64,000 nucleotides of DNA from Flavobacteriales bacterium (GTDB lineage: Bacteria; Bacteroidota; Bacteroidia; Flavobacteriales_F; PHOS-HE28): positions 372,001 to 436,000 of the forward strand of contig JAEUSU010000008.1 of assembly GCA_016788635.1 (NCBI GenBank), written 5' to 3'. Of this stretch, positions 54,901-63,311 are shown piece after piece. Position numbers and translations under genes: made by a program. The stretch's first letter is position 1. Every line of letters starts with the position of its first letter. Below the pieces are notes generated by a model. The model saw only the letters and a program-made list of their open reading frames with translations. It searched no databases and was not told the origin of the DNA.

Positions 54901-57900
54901 CCATCCTGGTAAGCGTGCCGGTTGGCGCGGCCGTGAGCCACACGGTGACGGTGCCCTACCGCTTGCACCGGATCCATTTCGTAGTGCGCGAGGAGCCTGG
55001 CCCTTCGGTGGCGCTGCTGCCGGGTCAGGACCCCGAAACGGCGGGATCGCGCATCGCGAATGCACGTGTGGTGCTGGTGGGCACCAATGCCCAGATGTAC
55101 CCCACCGAGAAGCACCCGGATACCAGCCCTGGCGGTGCAGCCGCATCTGTGGCGGGCAACGTGTACGAGCGTCTCACCGATAGTCAGGGCCGCGTGGACT
55201 TTGCCTTCAAGGCATCGGCCGGAGAGAGTTTCACCTTCCGTGTGATGACGCCGGCCGGTGGCGCGCACGTGACGAGGGAGATGATCGTGAGTTCATTACC
55301 GGGCAAGCGCTGGCAGGTGAAGAACGTGCAATTGGGGTTGGGCCGCACCGTGCGTGGCAAGGTCACCATAGACAGTGCGGCGGTGGCGGGCGCCAAGGTG
55401 CGCTGGGAGAACGGCTCTCTGGTGGGGGAGACCATCACCAACGCCCAAGGCGAATACACCCTCACCAACGTGCCGCGCAGCCTCACGCGCTTCAGCGCTG
55501 CCAAGGCGCCCTATGCTGGCATGGAGTGGGATGAGGCCCAGACGAACAGCAACGCATACGGGACAGCGGTCCTGTCGGGCATCTCCTTCAGCGGCACCCA
55601 GAACATGGAGGTTACGATCGATTTCCAGCTGCGCATTTACGCGGGCATGGACTTCAGCAGCATCCTGGGCTTCCCGCTGGAAGTGACCGCCTTCGCGGAG
55701 GAGCCGGGGAACCGGGCACGGATCGGCGGTTGGATCAGCGTGCGCGACTCGGCGAACGCGTTGTTCCGCATCAACCAGACCGCGGCGGATGGCAGCAGCC
55801 TGCGCAGCGTGCGCTTCTTCAATACCGTGGTGGAGAAGGACGAAGCCAATTCTTACACGCTTGGCAACGAGACCGTTTCGCCCACGAAGCCCGTGAGCCT
55901 GCCCATGTCGCTCGGATCTAACGAGGTGGCCATCGGCGTGTACCCCACCACCGGCGAGCAGGCCTTTACCTACCACGGGTCGTTGCGCGACACGCAGCAG
56001 GGCATCGCGCTGGATCGTCCGGCGGGCAACGACATGCGCGGTGCGGTAATGGCTGGTGTTCGCGTGGCCGCAGCTTCATTCACGGATAACAACTTCGCCC
56101 TGGCCGATGCCGCCATCAGCCTGGTCGCACCGCAGGGTGGCATGCGTCTCGCGGCTTTCGCCAGCGATGCACGGAGCTGGTACCCCCCTGGTGAACCGTT
56201 GAACGTGGCCAATGGTGAAGGGCAGCCCTTCAATTATGAACTGCACGGCTTCCAAGCGAGCAGCATAACGGCCAGCAGTTATATGTACAGGGATTCGCTC
56301 GTGCTCGATACGCGCATCCACACGGAGCTGGAGCACATCCCAGCGCCGGACAACGACCTCGACCTCCCCATCGGGCGTATCCGCATGACGGGTGGCCAGC
56401 TACAACCCTTCAATGGCGCAAGGAACTTCAACGTGCCGCTGGGGCAGTTCAGCCTGCAGGGCACTGAGATCAGCATGAACAACAGCGGCTTTGGCTTCAC
56501 GGGTGTGTTGAGCGCGAGCGGAATGGAGCTGCATGTGGAGAATGGCACCCTGGAGCCGCACCGCTTCCTGCTCGGCGAGATGACGACCAGCAACATGAAA
56601 CTCATGGGGTCGATCCCCGTGAATGCCACGCGCCCTGCCGAGTTCGGCTACGATGCCGTACGTCCGCAACCGGCCTGGTACGTGGTGGTGACCAGCCGGG
56701 ATGAGAACGTGGCCGCCGCAACCATCAGCGGCCAGCACCTCGATGGCATACCCGATAGCCGCGAAGTGCCCATCACCTCGATCTGGCTCTACAGCAATGG
56801 CGCGCAGGAGGTCGCGCTGCGCAATGGCATTCCGGGGTACGACTTCTTCAACATCACCCAGTTCCACTTGCAGAGCATGCTCATCGGCCCCACTGTGCTC
56901 ACGCTCAGCGGTGAACTGGACCTGGGAGTGCCGGGCATACCCACCTTCACCACGGCGCTGCTCTACAACAAAACGCCCAATGGGATCTCCGGCTACACCC
57001 TGCAGGACTTCGCCATGCCGCCCGTGGGCCTCAACGGCGTGCAGCTCGCCTTCAACAAGGGCACGCAGAAGGGCAGCTTCGGCGTGGCGGGCAACCAGCA
57101 CTGCATCGCTTTCGCGCAGGGCCAGCTCACCATCAAGGGTGTGATAAGCGACCAGGACCCCAACGTGTTCAAGAACCTCGCTTACACGCTCACGAAGACC
57201 CCGCAGCTCACCAAGCTGGTGGTGGACCGCAGCCCGCAGCAGAGCGTGCGACTGGGCGGCGACAATCCCGGCAGCCGCATCCTGATGACCGATGTGGAAG
57301 GGGAGATGACCGTGGTGAACGGCAGCAACGGCCCCGAGTGGAACACCTTCTACATCAAGGGCAACATGCCGCAGGAGATGGGCTTCGAGGCGCAGAACGG
57401 CCAGCCGCAGCGCATGCGCTTCGAGGTGCGCGGCGACCTGGCGGTGGAGAACCAGCAGGTGAAGCTGAAGGACATTGAGACGCCCTTCGGCAACATCAAC
57501 ATGGTGTACGACATGCAGCACCATCGCCTGAGCGGCTCGGTGAACGTGTCGCACGGCGTGAGCAACGGGCCCAGCATGAGCGGTGCGGCGGCTATCGTGA
57601 TCGACCGCGACGGCTTCTACTTCATGAGCGGCCTCAATGTGAACTTGAGCAGCCCCAACATCACCGGCTATGCCTTCGTGCTGCTGGGCGACTACAAGTC
57701 GCGTACGCCGGAGATGGACGCTTTGCTGATGCAGTACAGCCTGCACGTGCAGAAGAAGATCGAACGGCGCATGCATCCCGTGATCCAGACGGTGGTGCAG
57801 CAGCTTGCCACCCAGAACCCGCAGTTGGCGATGCAAATGGCGCTCTCCGCCATTCCGGACCTGTTCCCGCCCACCTATGAAGGGCTCTTCGGCACGGGCG

Positions 57901-58421
57901 AGTTCAACGGCTTCTACTTCAATGCGGGGGCGCAGATCCCGCTGCCGGTTATCCCCAGCTTCAGCATCGACTGCCAGCCCGTGGTGACCCTGGAAATGGG
58001 CTGCGATGGGGGTATCGACGTGCGCTTCGGGGCCAACTTCGGTAGTGGTACCTACGGCGTGGGCTTCGACACCTTCGTGGACATTTACATGGGCGGCGGT
58101 GTGAACGCGGGGCTCATCTGCGTGTATGGCCGGATCGGTCTTTTCCTGAGCGTGGGCCTCGATGGCGTGTTCCAGAGCAATGGCAACTACACCATCACCG
58201 GCAGTGGCAATGTGGAACTGTCGGGTAACGTGACCGTGGGAGGCGGTGCATGCACTTCAAGTTATTGCAACGACCTCACCTGCCTGCATTTCAGCGTGGG
58301 TGGTTCCATCGGTTTGGGCATGCTGGCCAACATCAGCAACAGCGGCTCCAACTTTGAGTTCACCATGGGCAGCAACAGCACCAACAACCAGCGGAGCGAT
58401 CCGCCGCCGCAAGAGAACTGA
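51957..58421 (+). CDS. Giant secreted protein with N-terminal TANFOR-type domain
   Basis: 2154 residues with signal peptide (cleavage near KAQQ). Residues about 36-300 resemble the TANFOR domain of Bacteroidota (VIVTVNLIPPYSAYAYDY, ITLTNTTRSTQQVRLEGSL, LPEGIYELCVAAYDY). Carboxypeptidase-regulatory-like beta sandwiches occur in the middle (AGVTVQLVQAL ... TDAQGNFVFNVPN, and GRTVRGKVTIDSAAVAGAKV ... TNAQGEYTLTNVPRS). The last 700 residues are long repeated beta strands without a recognised family. There is no T9SS sorting domain; the C-terminus is Asn/Ser/Pro-rich. It lies 4 nt after the barrel gene and 1 nt before the FN3 gene, an operon likely to encode one envelope assembly. Confidence 0.75.
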   Translation: MTTRSTVRYWPPTFPLLLATLMALFAVADGKAQQRFGSVIVTVNLIPPYSAYAYDYNDLTGQAIITLTNTTRSTQQVRLEGSLTNTSAGLFVRTNPGHRGPSPIVLPPGGVVVLSTQPGVFDFFDGGNVSTNADESVQRAITQTGQLPEGIYELCVAAYDYNGPTLLSSPGTGCFTFALYFANPPLITQPVNGSVLSAHMTNPVFTWTPPLGNLAGALIEYDLVVTPVFPGQDPNDAIIAARTYQRGQPVLVKEGLPANIYVRQVFDLAFEQGQQYAMLVTARDRNGVVGISNLGRSEISVFTVGTADAPVIPYSGTAPSGPIIDPGISPAFLASTLTGKIHYFWHNPSDHGATSASSSGGALNTGAMGSINATNLVSQAAPANDGNRVGFSGFTQSPLAGVTVQLVQALQFQSAPSMGPIAAPLLPGLILQPEGTSAHVQGQPGMSLPVLATATTDAQGNFVFNVPNVQALDLSWKQGTVSTTAAYSGEFNNSYTGTFRRVLMVRVGNPARTYYAQPVQYNAALPANGDLGLFHAQVKSFDTKVLVAERQDLSIKKAGLRVHLLRKANTKPSLVPMDEGKRGNLSAKRVISVNLVQYEVLDSAITDAQGMAQFRDLVRFDCSSTSSNNLYYLWSKPADEFFTQHSVHNTPQPVNYMYQSDWGSSACYNPSMGSIAAACMKCNLTDRDGFSTASAAHARAYKGQDQWLYNVNRVVAQNPKVTAQVKNNAAGTQSGLAMNEPGVTWRLWRINRAGADQLKNGNTNWGAMLEGYQPDGFIMAQNMLANAGHAMVLQEMGSTGGDGRIHSSFLPVQMNSSGEQIGNFYVLDLQKQGFRRKIHVANRIVTGAGSQVNVSQVGSLPNLTGILGNISTGSPSPSAGNTAPATGDVSMLRRGSQYNQGELWMDPTSTLTLTFIDPAGQPVKCNSYYWDQVLGVEGVMAESQTLLNPRRERRVMQVPGSPLTQLRVVVIPNNSDLYQRDTILVSVPVGAAVSHTVTVPYRLHRIHFVVREEPGPSVALLPGQDPETAGSRIANARVVLVGTNAQMYPTEKHPDTSPGGAAASVAGNVYERLTDSQGRVDFAFKASAGESFTFRVMTPAGGAHVTREMIVSSLPGKRWQVKNVQLGLGRTVRGKVTIDSAAVAGAKVRWENGSLVGETITNAQGEYTLTNVPRSLTRFSAAKAPYAGMEWDEAQTNSNAYGTAVLSGISFSGTQNMEVTIDFQLRIYAGMDFSSILGFPLEVTAFAEEPGNRARIGGWISVRDSANALFRINQTAADGSSLRSVRFFNTVVEKDEANSYTLGNETVSPTKPVSLPMSLGSNEVAIGVYPTTGEQAFTYHGSLRDTQQGIALDRPAGNDMRGAVMAGVRVAAASFTDNNFALADAAISLVAPQGGMRLAAFASDARSWYPPGEPLNVANGEGQPFNYELHGFQASSITASSYMYRDSLVLDTRIHTELEHIPAPDNDLDLPIGRIRMTGGQLQPFNGARNFNVPLGQFSLQGTEISMNNSGFGFTGVLSASGMELHVENGTLEPHRFLLGEMTTSNMKLMGSIPVNATRPAEFGYDAVRPQPAWYVVVTSRDENVAAATISGQHLDGIPDSREVPITSIWLYSNGAQEVALRNGIPGYDFFNITQFHLQSMLIGPTVLTLSGELDLGVPGIPTFTTALLYNKTPNGISGYTLQDFAMPPVGLNGVQLAFNKGTQKGSFGVAGNQHCIAFAQGQLTIKGVISDQDPNVFKNLAYTLTKTPQLTKLVVDRSPQQSVRLGGDNPGSRILMTDVEGEMTVVNGSNGPEWNTFYIKGNMPQEMGFEAQNGQPQRMRFEVRGDLAVENQQVKLKDIETPFGNINMVYDMQHHRLSGSVNVSHGVSNGPSMSGAAAIVIDRDGFYFMSGLNVNLSSPNITGYAFVLLGDYKSRTPEMDALLMQYSLHVQKKIERRMHPVIQTVVQQLATQNPQLAMQMALSAIPDLFPPTYEGLFGTGEFNGFYFNAGAQIPLPVIPSFSIDCQPVVTLEMGCDGGIDVRFGANFGSGTYGVGFDTFVDIYMGGGVNAGLICVYGRIGLFLSVGLDGVFQSNGNYTITGSGNVELSGNVTVGGGACTSSYCNDLTCLHFSVGGSIGLGMLANISNSGSNFEFTMGSNSTNNQRSDPPPQEN

Positions 58422-58422
58422 C

Positions 58423-60399
58423 ATGCGAACGCTGCGAACGATCATCGCGGGCCTGGCCCTGCTGCCCCTCGTGGCCATGGCCCAGAAGCCGAACCCGAAC
58501 CTGGTGCAGGCGGGCGCTAAGGGGGTCTTCGTATTCACCGGCGAACAGCTCATGCGCACAGGTGGTCCCGTCACGGGCATCCGCATCGAGCGGCGCGCGG
58601 GCGAGCAGGGTGAATGGAAGCGCGTAGCAGACCTGAAGCCCGTGGAGAGCGCCAAGGACATCCAGAAGGGCATCGACAAGGCGGCGGGCGTGCTGCCCTA
58701 TCCGATCGAGCTCGAAGGCCACCGCACGGACAGCATCTGGGCCCGGATGCAACGCCATGGCACGCGCGAGCAACTGGGCGCCATGAGCAGCAACATATCC
58801 GTGCTCCTCGCGGTGGGCGCCGCCTGGTGCGATACCGACGTGAAGTCCGGTACTCTCTACCAGTACCGCATCACGCTCGCAGGTGCGGAGAACCAGTTGC
58901 TCTCGCGCTTCATCAACCCCGCCGAGCGGCCTGCGGTGGACAAGCTGATGCCGCTGCACACACGCTACTACGAGCACCAGCGCACACTCAACGCGTTCTG
59001 GACCGTGGTGGGCGACCATCGTCCCGTTGCCGTGGAAGTGAGCCGCAGCATGGACAAGGACCCCTTCGAAGTGATTAAGCCCACCGTGCGGGTGGAGCGC
59101 CGTGGCACCGACAGTGTGTGGTACCAGTTCGGCGACACCACCGTGGTTCGCAACCGCGTGTACCGCTACGTGCTGAAGGGCTGGGACCTCTTCGGCAACG
59201 CCATGCCGCCCTGCGATACGCTGTATACCGCCAGCCTCGATGCCAGCCAGATGCCCATGCCCTACGACCTGCATGCCACGGGCGATAGCAGCGGGCGCCG
59301 CGTGAACGTGCGTTGGAAGTTGGACAACGCCCCGCTGGTGAAACAGGTGACCCTGCTGCGCAGCACCAACAGCGTGGACGGCTTCGAGCCCATCGCCGAG
59401 CTGAGCGCCGATCGCACCGGCTTCGTGGATGAGGATGTGCGGCCGGCCACCTCGTACTTCTACCGCTTCGCCCTGGAGCACAAGGCCACCCACGTGCCCA
59501 TGCGTGGCGTGAGCTTCGGTGCTGTGGCCTACGATCCTCTGCCACCCGATGCCCCGCAGGAACTGAACGCGGAACCCAAGGACAAGGGCGTGCGGCTCAC
59601 CTGGCTGCACCCCGCACGCGAAACGCTGGGCTTCCAGATCTACCGCGCCGAAGGCGATGGACCCGCGCAACTCGCCAGCCCGCGCCTGGCCGTGGCCGAT
59701 GCCGACCTGCACAGCTACCTGGACACTACGCGCAGCCTGCAGGCCGGGCGCACCTACCGCTACCACGTGCGCGCCATCAGCACCAGCCATGTGGAAGGCC
59801 GCGCCAGCGACACCGTCGCCGTGGTGCCCGTGACCAATGCGCCCATGCCCACCGCACCGCGCGAGCTCACCGTGAAGGTGGAGGCCGAGACCGCCACCGT
59901 GATCTGGGAGGACCAGAGCATCGATCCGCTGTGGATGCTCTACAAGGTGGTGCGCACCCGTCCGGGCAACCGCGTGGACACCGTGTACCGCACCACCAAC
60001 TTCCTCGTGGACACCCTGGATGCGGCCGGCAAACCCACCAGCTACCGGGTGATCAGCGCCAGTGTTCTCGGCCTTAACAGCATGCCCTCACCGGCGGTTT
60101 CGGCGAAAGCGAACGTGCGGCTGCCGGCAGCGCCATCCGGCGTGGTGGCTCATGCCATGGGTGGCAAGGTGCAGGTGGCTTGGGAAGCACCGGTGGGCGA
60201 GGCGGTGCAGCGCTACGAATTGTACCGCTACACACGCGGCAGCGATCCGGTGAAGGTGGGCAGCGTGCCAACGGGCAAGCCCTTGCGGTTGGAAGATGCC
60301 AACGCCACGCGCGGCCAGCTCAACTTCTACTTCGTGCGCAGTGTGGCCGCCACGGGTGCCGAAAGCGGGCCGAGCCGGGAGGTGGGGGTGCAGTGGTAG
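58423..60399 (+). CDS. Fibronectin type III protein, third gene of the TANFOR operon
   Basis: 658 residues from ATG 58423, 1 nt after the previous stop; the frame is open upstream but overlaps that gene. A signal peptide ends near AMAQK. An unrecognised N-terminal domain (about 22-270, KGVFVFTGEQLMRTGGPVTG) is followed by four FN3-like modules starting near residues 276 (MPMPYDLHAT), 375 (PDAPQELNAE), 475 (PTAPRELTVK) and 567 (PAAPSGVVAH). It ends GPSREVGVQW with no sorting domain. FN3 modules usually bind proteins or sugars, so it is probably the soluble or surface-bound partner of the TANFOR protein. A 19-bp palindrome follows 26 nt later. Confidence 0.78.
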   Translation: MRTLRTIIAGLALLPLVAMAQKPNPNLVQAGAKGVFVFTGEQLMRTGGPVTGIRIERRAGEQGEWKRVADLKPVESAKDIQKGIDKAAGVLPYPIELEGHRTDSIWARMQRHGTREQLGAMSSNISVLLAVGAAWCDTDVKSGTLYQYRITLAGAENQLLSRFINPAERPAVDKLMPLHTRYYEHQRTLNAFWTVVGDHRPVAVEVSRSMDKDPFEVIKPTVRVERRGTDSVWYQFGDTTVVRNRVYRYVLKGWDLFGNAMPPCDTLYTASLDASQMPMPYDLHATGDSSGRRVNVRWKLDNAPLVKQVTLLRSTNSVDGFEPIAELSADRTGFVDEDVRPATSYFYRFALEHKATHVPMRGVSFGAVAYDPLPPDAPQELNAEPKDKGVRLTWLHPARETLGFQIYRAEGDGPAQLASPRLAVADADLHSYLDTTRSLQAGRTYRYHVRAISTSHVEGRASDTVAVVPVTNAPMPTAPRELTVKVEAETATVIWEDQSIDPLWMLYKVVRTRPGNRVDTVYRTTNFLVDTLDAAGKPTSYRVISASVLGLNSMPSPAVSAKANVRLPAAPSGVVAHAMGGKVQVAWEAPVGEAVQRYELYRYTRGSDPVKVGSVPTGKPLRLEDANATRGQLNFYFVRSVAATGAESGPSREVGVQW

Positions 60400-60425
60400 T
60401 TCCGCAGCACTTCAGTTGGACGACA

Positions 60426-60471
60426 ATGGACTGGGATGGACGCCGCGTGGCGGGCGTCCATCCCAGTCCAT
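60426..60471 (+). terminator. Perfect 19-bp inverted repeat after the TANFOR operon
   Basis: 60426-60444 is exactly complementary to 60453-60471 with an 8-nt loop. It is far longer than the other hairpins in the window and has no immediate T-run, so it could be a terminator without a U-tract or an extragenic palindromic element. Confidence 0.6.
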
Positions 60472-60497
60472 CATAGGTCCATGGCTTTTCTCCTAAT

Positions 60498-60531
60498 GAA
60501 GAAGCGCGGCCTTTCCCAGCCGCGCTTCTTC
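60498..60531. terminator. 13-bp hairpin between convergent genes
   Basis: 60498-60510 pairs with 60519-60531 (8-nt loop). The right arm reads CTTCTTC, giving a U-rich end on the + strand. It lies between the FN3 gene and the convergent T9SS cargo gene and could serve both. Confidence 0.65.
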
Positions 60532-60550
60532 GTCGAAAGTAGGTGCGGAA

Positions 60551-61531
60551 CTACTCCTTCACGAACCGCACCACCAACCGCTTCTCTTTCGCGGTGCGGC
60601 TCACGCTGTACAGCCCCGGTGCCAGGTCCTGGACATCCAGCACCAGGCGGTCCGCAGTGGTTTGTTCGCTCAGTAGAAGGCGCCCATCCGGGGCGTACAG
60701 GGCCACTTCGCCCAGCAGCAGGCCTGAGCGGTGCTCCACGATGAGCCGATCGATGGCCGGGTTGGGGTGGATGGTCAGCGATGATGCTTCCGCGATCTCC
60801 TCCACGGCCAGGAAGCCGGTGGGCGTGAGCAGGATCGCCGTTCCCCATTCCTGGTCAACGAGGAAGACGATGAGCAGGGGCTTCAGCAGGTTGTCCAGCT
60901 TGTACCACTCGTAGCGGTGGTCGCAGAGGGTCTCTCCTTTGCCCCCGGGATCGAGCCCGCAGATCGTGGTGCGGATGAGCACCATGTCCGGGTAGGTGCC
61001 CGATGGGGTCTGGAGCGTGCCGGATGCCAGCACTTTTCGCTCCACCGCGTCGATGTCCATGTTGCATCCTGCAAGACCAGGAAGCACCAAGGTGCCCAGT
61101 GGTGCCGGATAGGTGAGGAGCAACCCTGGGCAATCCGGTTCCAGCGTGGCGGGGAAGCCGGGGATGTCCACCACCACGCCCACGCTTTCCAGCTCGGTGG
61201 GGGTGTTGCGGTAGAACCAGTGCAGATCGCCCTGGCCGGGCGTGGATTCGATGAGCGTGGCGTTGGCGGTGGGCGCCAGCGCGGCGAAGGGGTTCGCGGC
61301 GGCGTCCATCACCGTGTAGGTCACCGGGGCGTCCGCTGTCCAACCGATCGCGCTGATGTTCCAAGTGAGCCCTGTGCCGACGGTATCCAACATGGATCCG
61401 AAGGCATCACCCACGTACCGGTCATGGCTGTAAGTGCCATACGGCGGCACCGCTTGCGACTGGTCGAGTACCTGTGCGGTCGCTGCGTGCATGAGCACGC
61501 CGGTTAGAAGGAGCGTGTGGCTGCGTGTCAT
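60551..61531 (-). CDS. T9SS type A cargo of unknown function
   Basis: 326 residues with a signal peptide (cleavage near ATAQ). The middle part (about 25-235) has no recognised domain, with a few cysteines (CPG, CNMD, CGLD, CDHRYEWYKL). The last 75 residues (LTIHPNPAIDRLIVEH ... APGLYSV) are a T9SS sorting domain very like that of the neighbouring gene. It starts 10 nt after the stop of that gene, so the two are co-transcribed. Confidence 0.8.
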   Translation of the reverse strand: MTRSHTLLLTGVLMHAATAQVLDQSQAVPPYGTYSHDRYVGDAFGSMLDTVGTGLTWNISAIGWTADAPVTYTVMDAAANPFAALAPTANATLIESTPGQGDLHWFYRNTPTELESVGVVVDIPGFPATLEPDCPGLLLTYPAPLGTLVLPGLAGCNMDIDAVERKVLASGTLQTPSGTYPDMVLIRTTICGLDPGGKGETLCDHRYEWYKLDNLLKPLLIVFLVDQEWGTAILLTPTGFLAVEEIAEASSLTIHPNPAIDRLIVEHRSGLLLGEVALYAPDGRLLLSEQTTADRLVLDVQDLAPGLYSVSRTAKEKRLVVRFVKE

Positions 61532-61541
61532 GGGGGAATGA

Positions 61542-63218
61542 TCAGTGTTTCACCAAGCGCGTGGCACTGCGCTGGGCGTTGTTCCAGGCCGTCAGGGTGT
61601 AGAGGCCTGCTGGGAGGTCCGTCAGGTCGACATCCAAGCGGTCCTGTTGTGGCACGCTGATCTGCTTCGCGATGCGTCCATCCGCGCTCAGGATGCGCAC
61701 TTCGCCCAACGGTCCACCATCGCGGCTTTGCACGGTGATGCGGTCGGTGGTAGGATTGGGGTAGAGGTCGATGTTGCTTCGCTCCAGCTCGACCACGCCC
61801 GTGAAGTCGCCCATGCGGCCCCAGCGGTCCAGCCGGGCGGCATAGATGGCATTATTCTGCCAATTGAACCAGACAGCCATCACGCCGCCATCGCCATCGG
61901 ATACCATGCTGTAATCGGTGCCGCCATTGGGGCCAAGCGGGCCGGTAGTGAATCGCGTGGTGTCGCTCCATAGGTTGCTGCCGGTGAGGGTGATGCGCCC
62001 CACGCGGAAGCCCGGCGTAGCGCCATTGTTGGCGAAGGGTGTCACCATTGCGACGATGTGGCTGTTGTCCTCCGCAACGATGGCACGCGGGAACCCATTG
62101 ACATTGCCGTTCACCTGCAACGCCAGCACGCCATCGGAGGCCAACAACGGAGTGCCGTTCGCATCGTAGCGCTGCATGAAGACCTGTCGACCGTTACCTG
62201 CCGAACTGCGGTTGTCCGCCCAGAATACCGTGGTCTCCAGTTCCGACTGCACCACGAAGGGGTTCTCCTGTATGTCGGCCTGCAGGCACACGTCGATGGC
62301 CGCAGTGGTGTTGATGAGCACACCTGTGGTGTCGTAGATGGACATGCGCAGATCGTAGCCATACCCCCAAACGGCGTTCAAACGTCCTGTGGAGGCCATC
62401 GCAATGCTCCATTCATAGCCGAGCCCGCTGCTGTTCGCGCTCACTTCCAGGAAAGTGGGCCAGAGCTGCACACCCATGCTGTCCACACGTTGAGCGCGCA
62501 GCGGTGCACCGGCTCCGTTTCCCCATCGGCGCTCGATCATAAGGCCGCCCACGAGGTCGTGCCGGAAGGTCCATGGCCCTGCGGTGATCGGGTTGTTCAT
62601 GGTGGTCACCTCTACACCTTGCTCAGGCATGTCGGTGGTGCCATCGGGCTTCAAGCGGGCGATGTGGATGTAATCGGCAGCGCCCATGGGGTTCGTTCCC
62701 CAACCCACATAGATGCCGCCGAGCACAGCGGTCACGCGCGGGTAGTAGTTGCCACCCGATGTTCCGCCGCCAGGCAACAGACCCGGATAGGCCAGCAGAG
62801 TGGGTTCGGCCCAGACCGGGTCCCCCTCGCCGTCATAGGCCATGGCACGCACGGTATCGCCCGAGGTGGGATCCGCGCCGGAGATGTATGCGAGGAAGAG
62901 GTTGTTGTTCGTGAAGCGGGAAGCTCCGATGTAGTTGATGCTTCGCCCCGGCACCTCTTGGATCAATCGGCCGCTGGGTTCCCAGAGTATGTTGCCTTGT
63001 GCATCCAGGCGTTGGCCGAACACCCCATAACGGTTCCCGCTGAGCCTGTTGTCGCGCCACAGCACGTACCAACCGCCATCACCATCGGGCACCAGCCGCG
63101 TATCGGTTTGGTCGCTGGCTTCGTTGCAGATCACCAACGGAGCGTTGGGGTCGGTGGGCCACTGGGCCTGGGCAATAAGGAGTAGGAGGGAGGCAGCAAG
63201 AGTGTACAGTGCGCGCAT
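61542..63218 (-). CDS. T9SS type A cargo, propeller-like
   Basis: 558 residues with a signal peptide ending near IAQA. The body shows recurrent segments with a DGDGGWYVLWRDNR-type motif (also SDGDGGVMAVWFNWQNN) and others such as VFGQRLDAQGN, MQRYDANGTPL, ARLDRWGRMG, suggesting a beta-propeller of about six to eight blades. The C-terminus (DLYPNPTTDRITVQSRDGG ... PAGLYTL) is a T9SS sorting domain. It probably leads a two-gene operon with the 326-residue cargo. No enzymatic motif was recognised. Confidence 0.82.
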   Translation of the reverse strand: MRALYTLAASLLLLIAQAQWPTDPNAPLVICNEASDQTDTRLVPDGDGGWYVLWRDNRLSGNRYGVFGQRLDAQGNILWEPSGRLIQEVPGRSINYIGASRFTNNNLFLAYISGADPTSGDTVRAMAYDGEGDPVWAEPTLLAYPGLLPGGGTSGGNYYPRVTAVLGGIYVGWGTNPMGAADYIHIARLKPDGTTDMPEQGVEVTTMNNPITAGPWTFRHDLVGGLMIERRWGNGAGAPLRAQRVDSMGVQLWPTFLEVSANSSGLGYEWSIAMASTGRLNAVWGYGYDLRMSIYDTTGVLINTTAAIDVCLQADIQENPFVVQSELETTVFWADNRSSAGNGRQVFMQRYDANGTPLLASDGVLALQVNGNVNGFPRAIVAEDNSHIVAMVTPFANNGATPGFRVGRITLTGSNLWSDTTRFTTGPLGPNGGTDYSMVSDGDGGVMAVWFNWQNNAIYAARLDRWGRMGDFTGVVELERSNIDLYPNPTTDRITVQSRDGGPLGEVRILSADGRIAKQISVPQQDRLDVDLTDLPAGLYTLTAWNNAQRSATRLVKH

Positions 63219-63311
63219 GGATAAGGATTTTCAACCACCAAGGTGGGCGCATGGGTGGCCCTGTTCCCAAGGCTACCTATCCGGTGGTGGCGAGGGTGAT
63301 CCAGCGGTGCG

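Noticed and set aside
56400..57836. 478-codon open frame opposite the TANFOR-type gene
   Set aside because: His-rich shadow sequence in a region where the + strand frame is uninterrupted for 6.4 kb.
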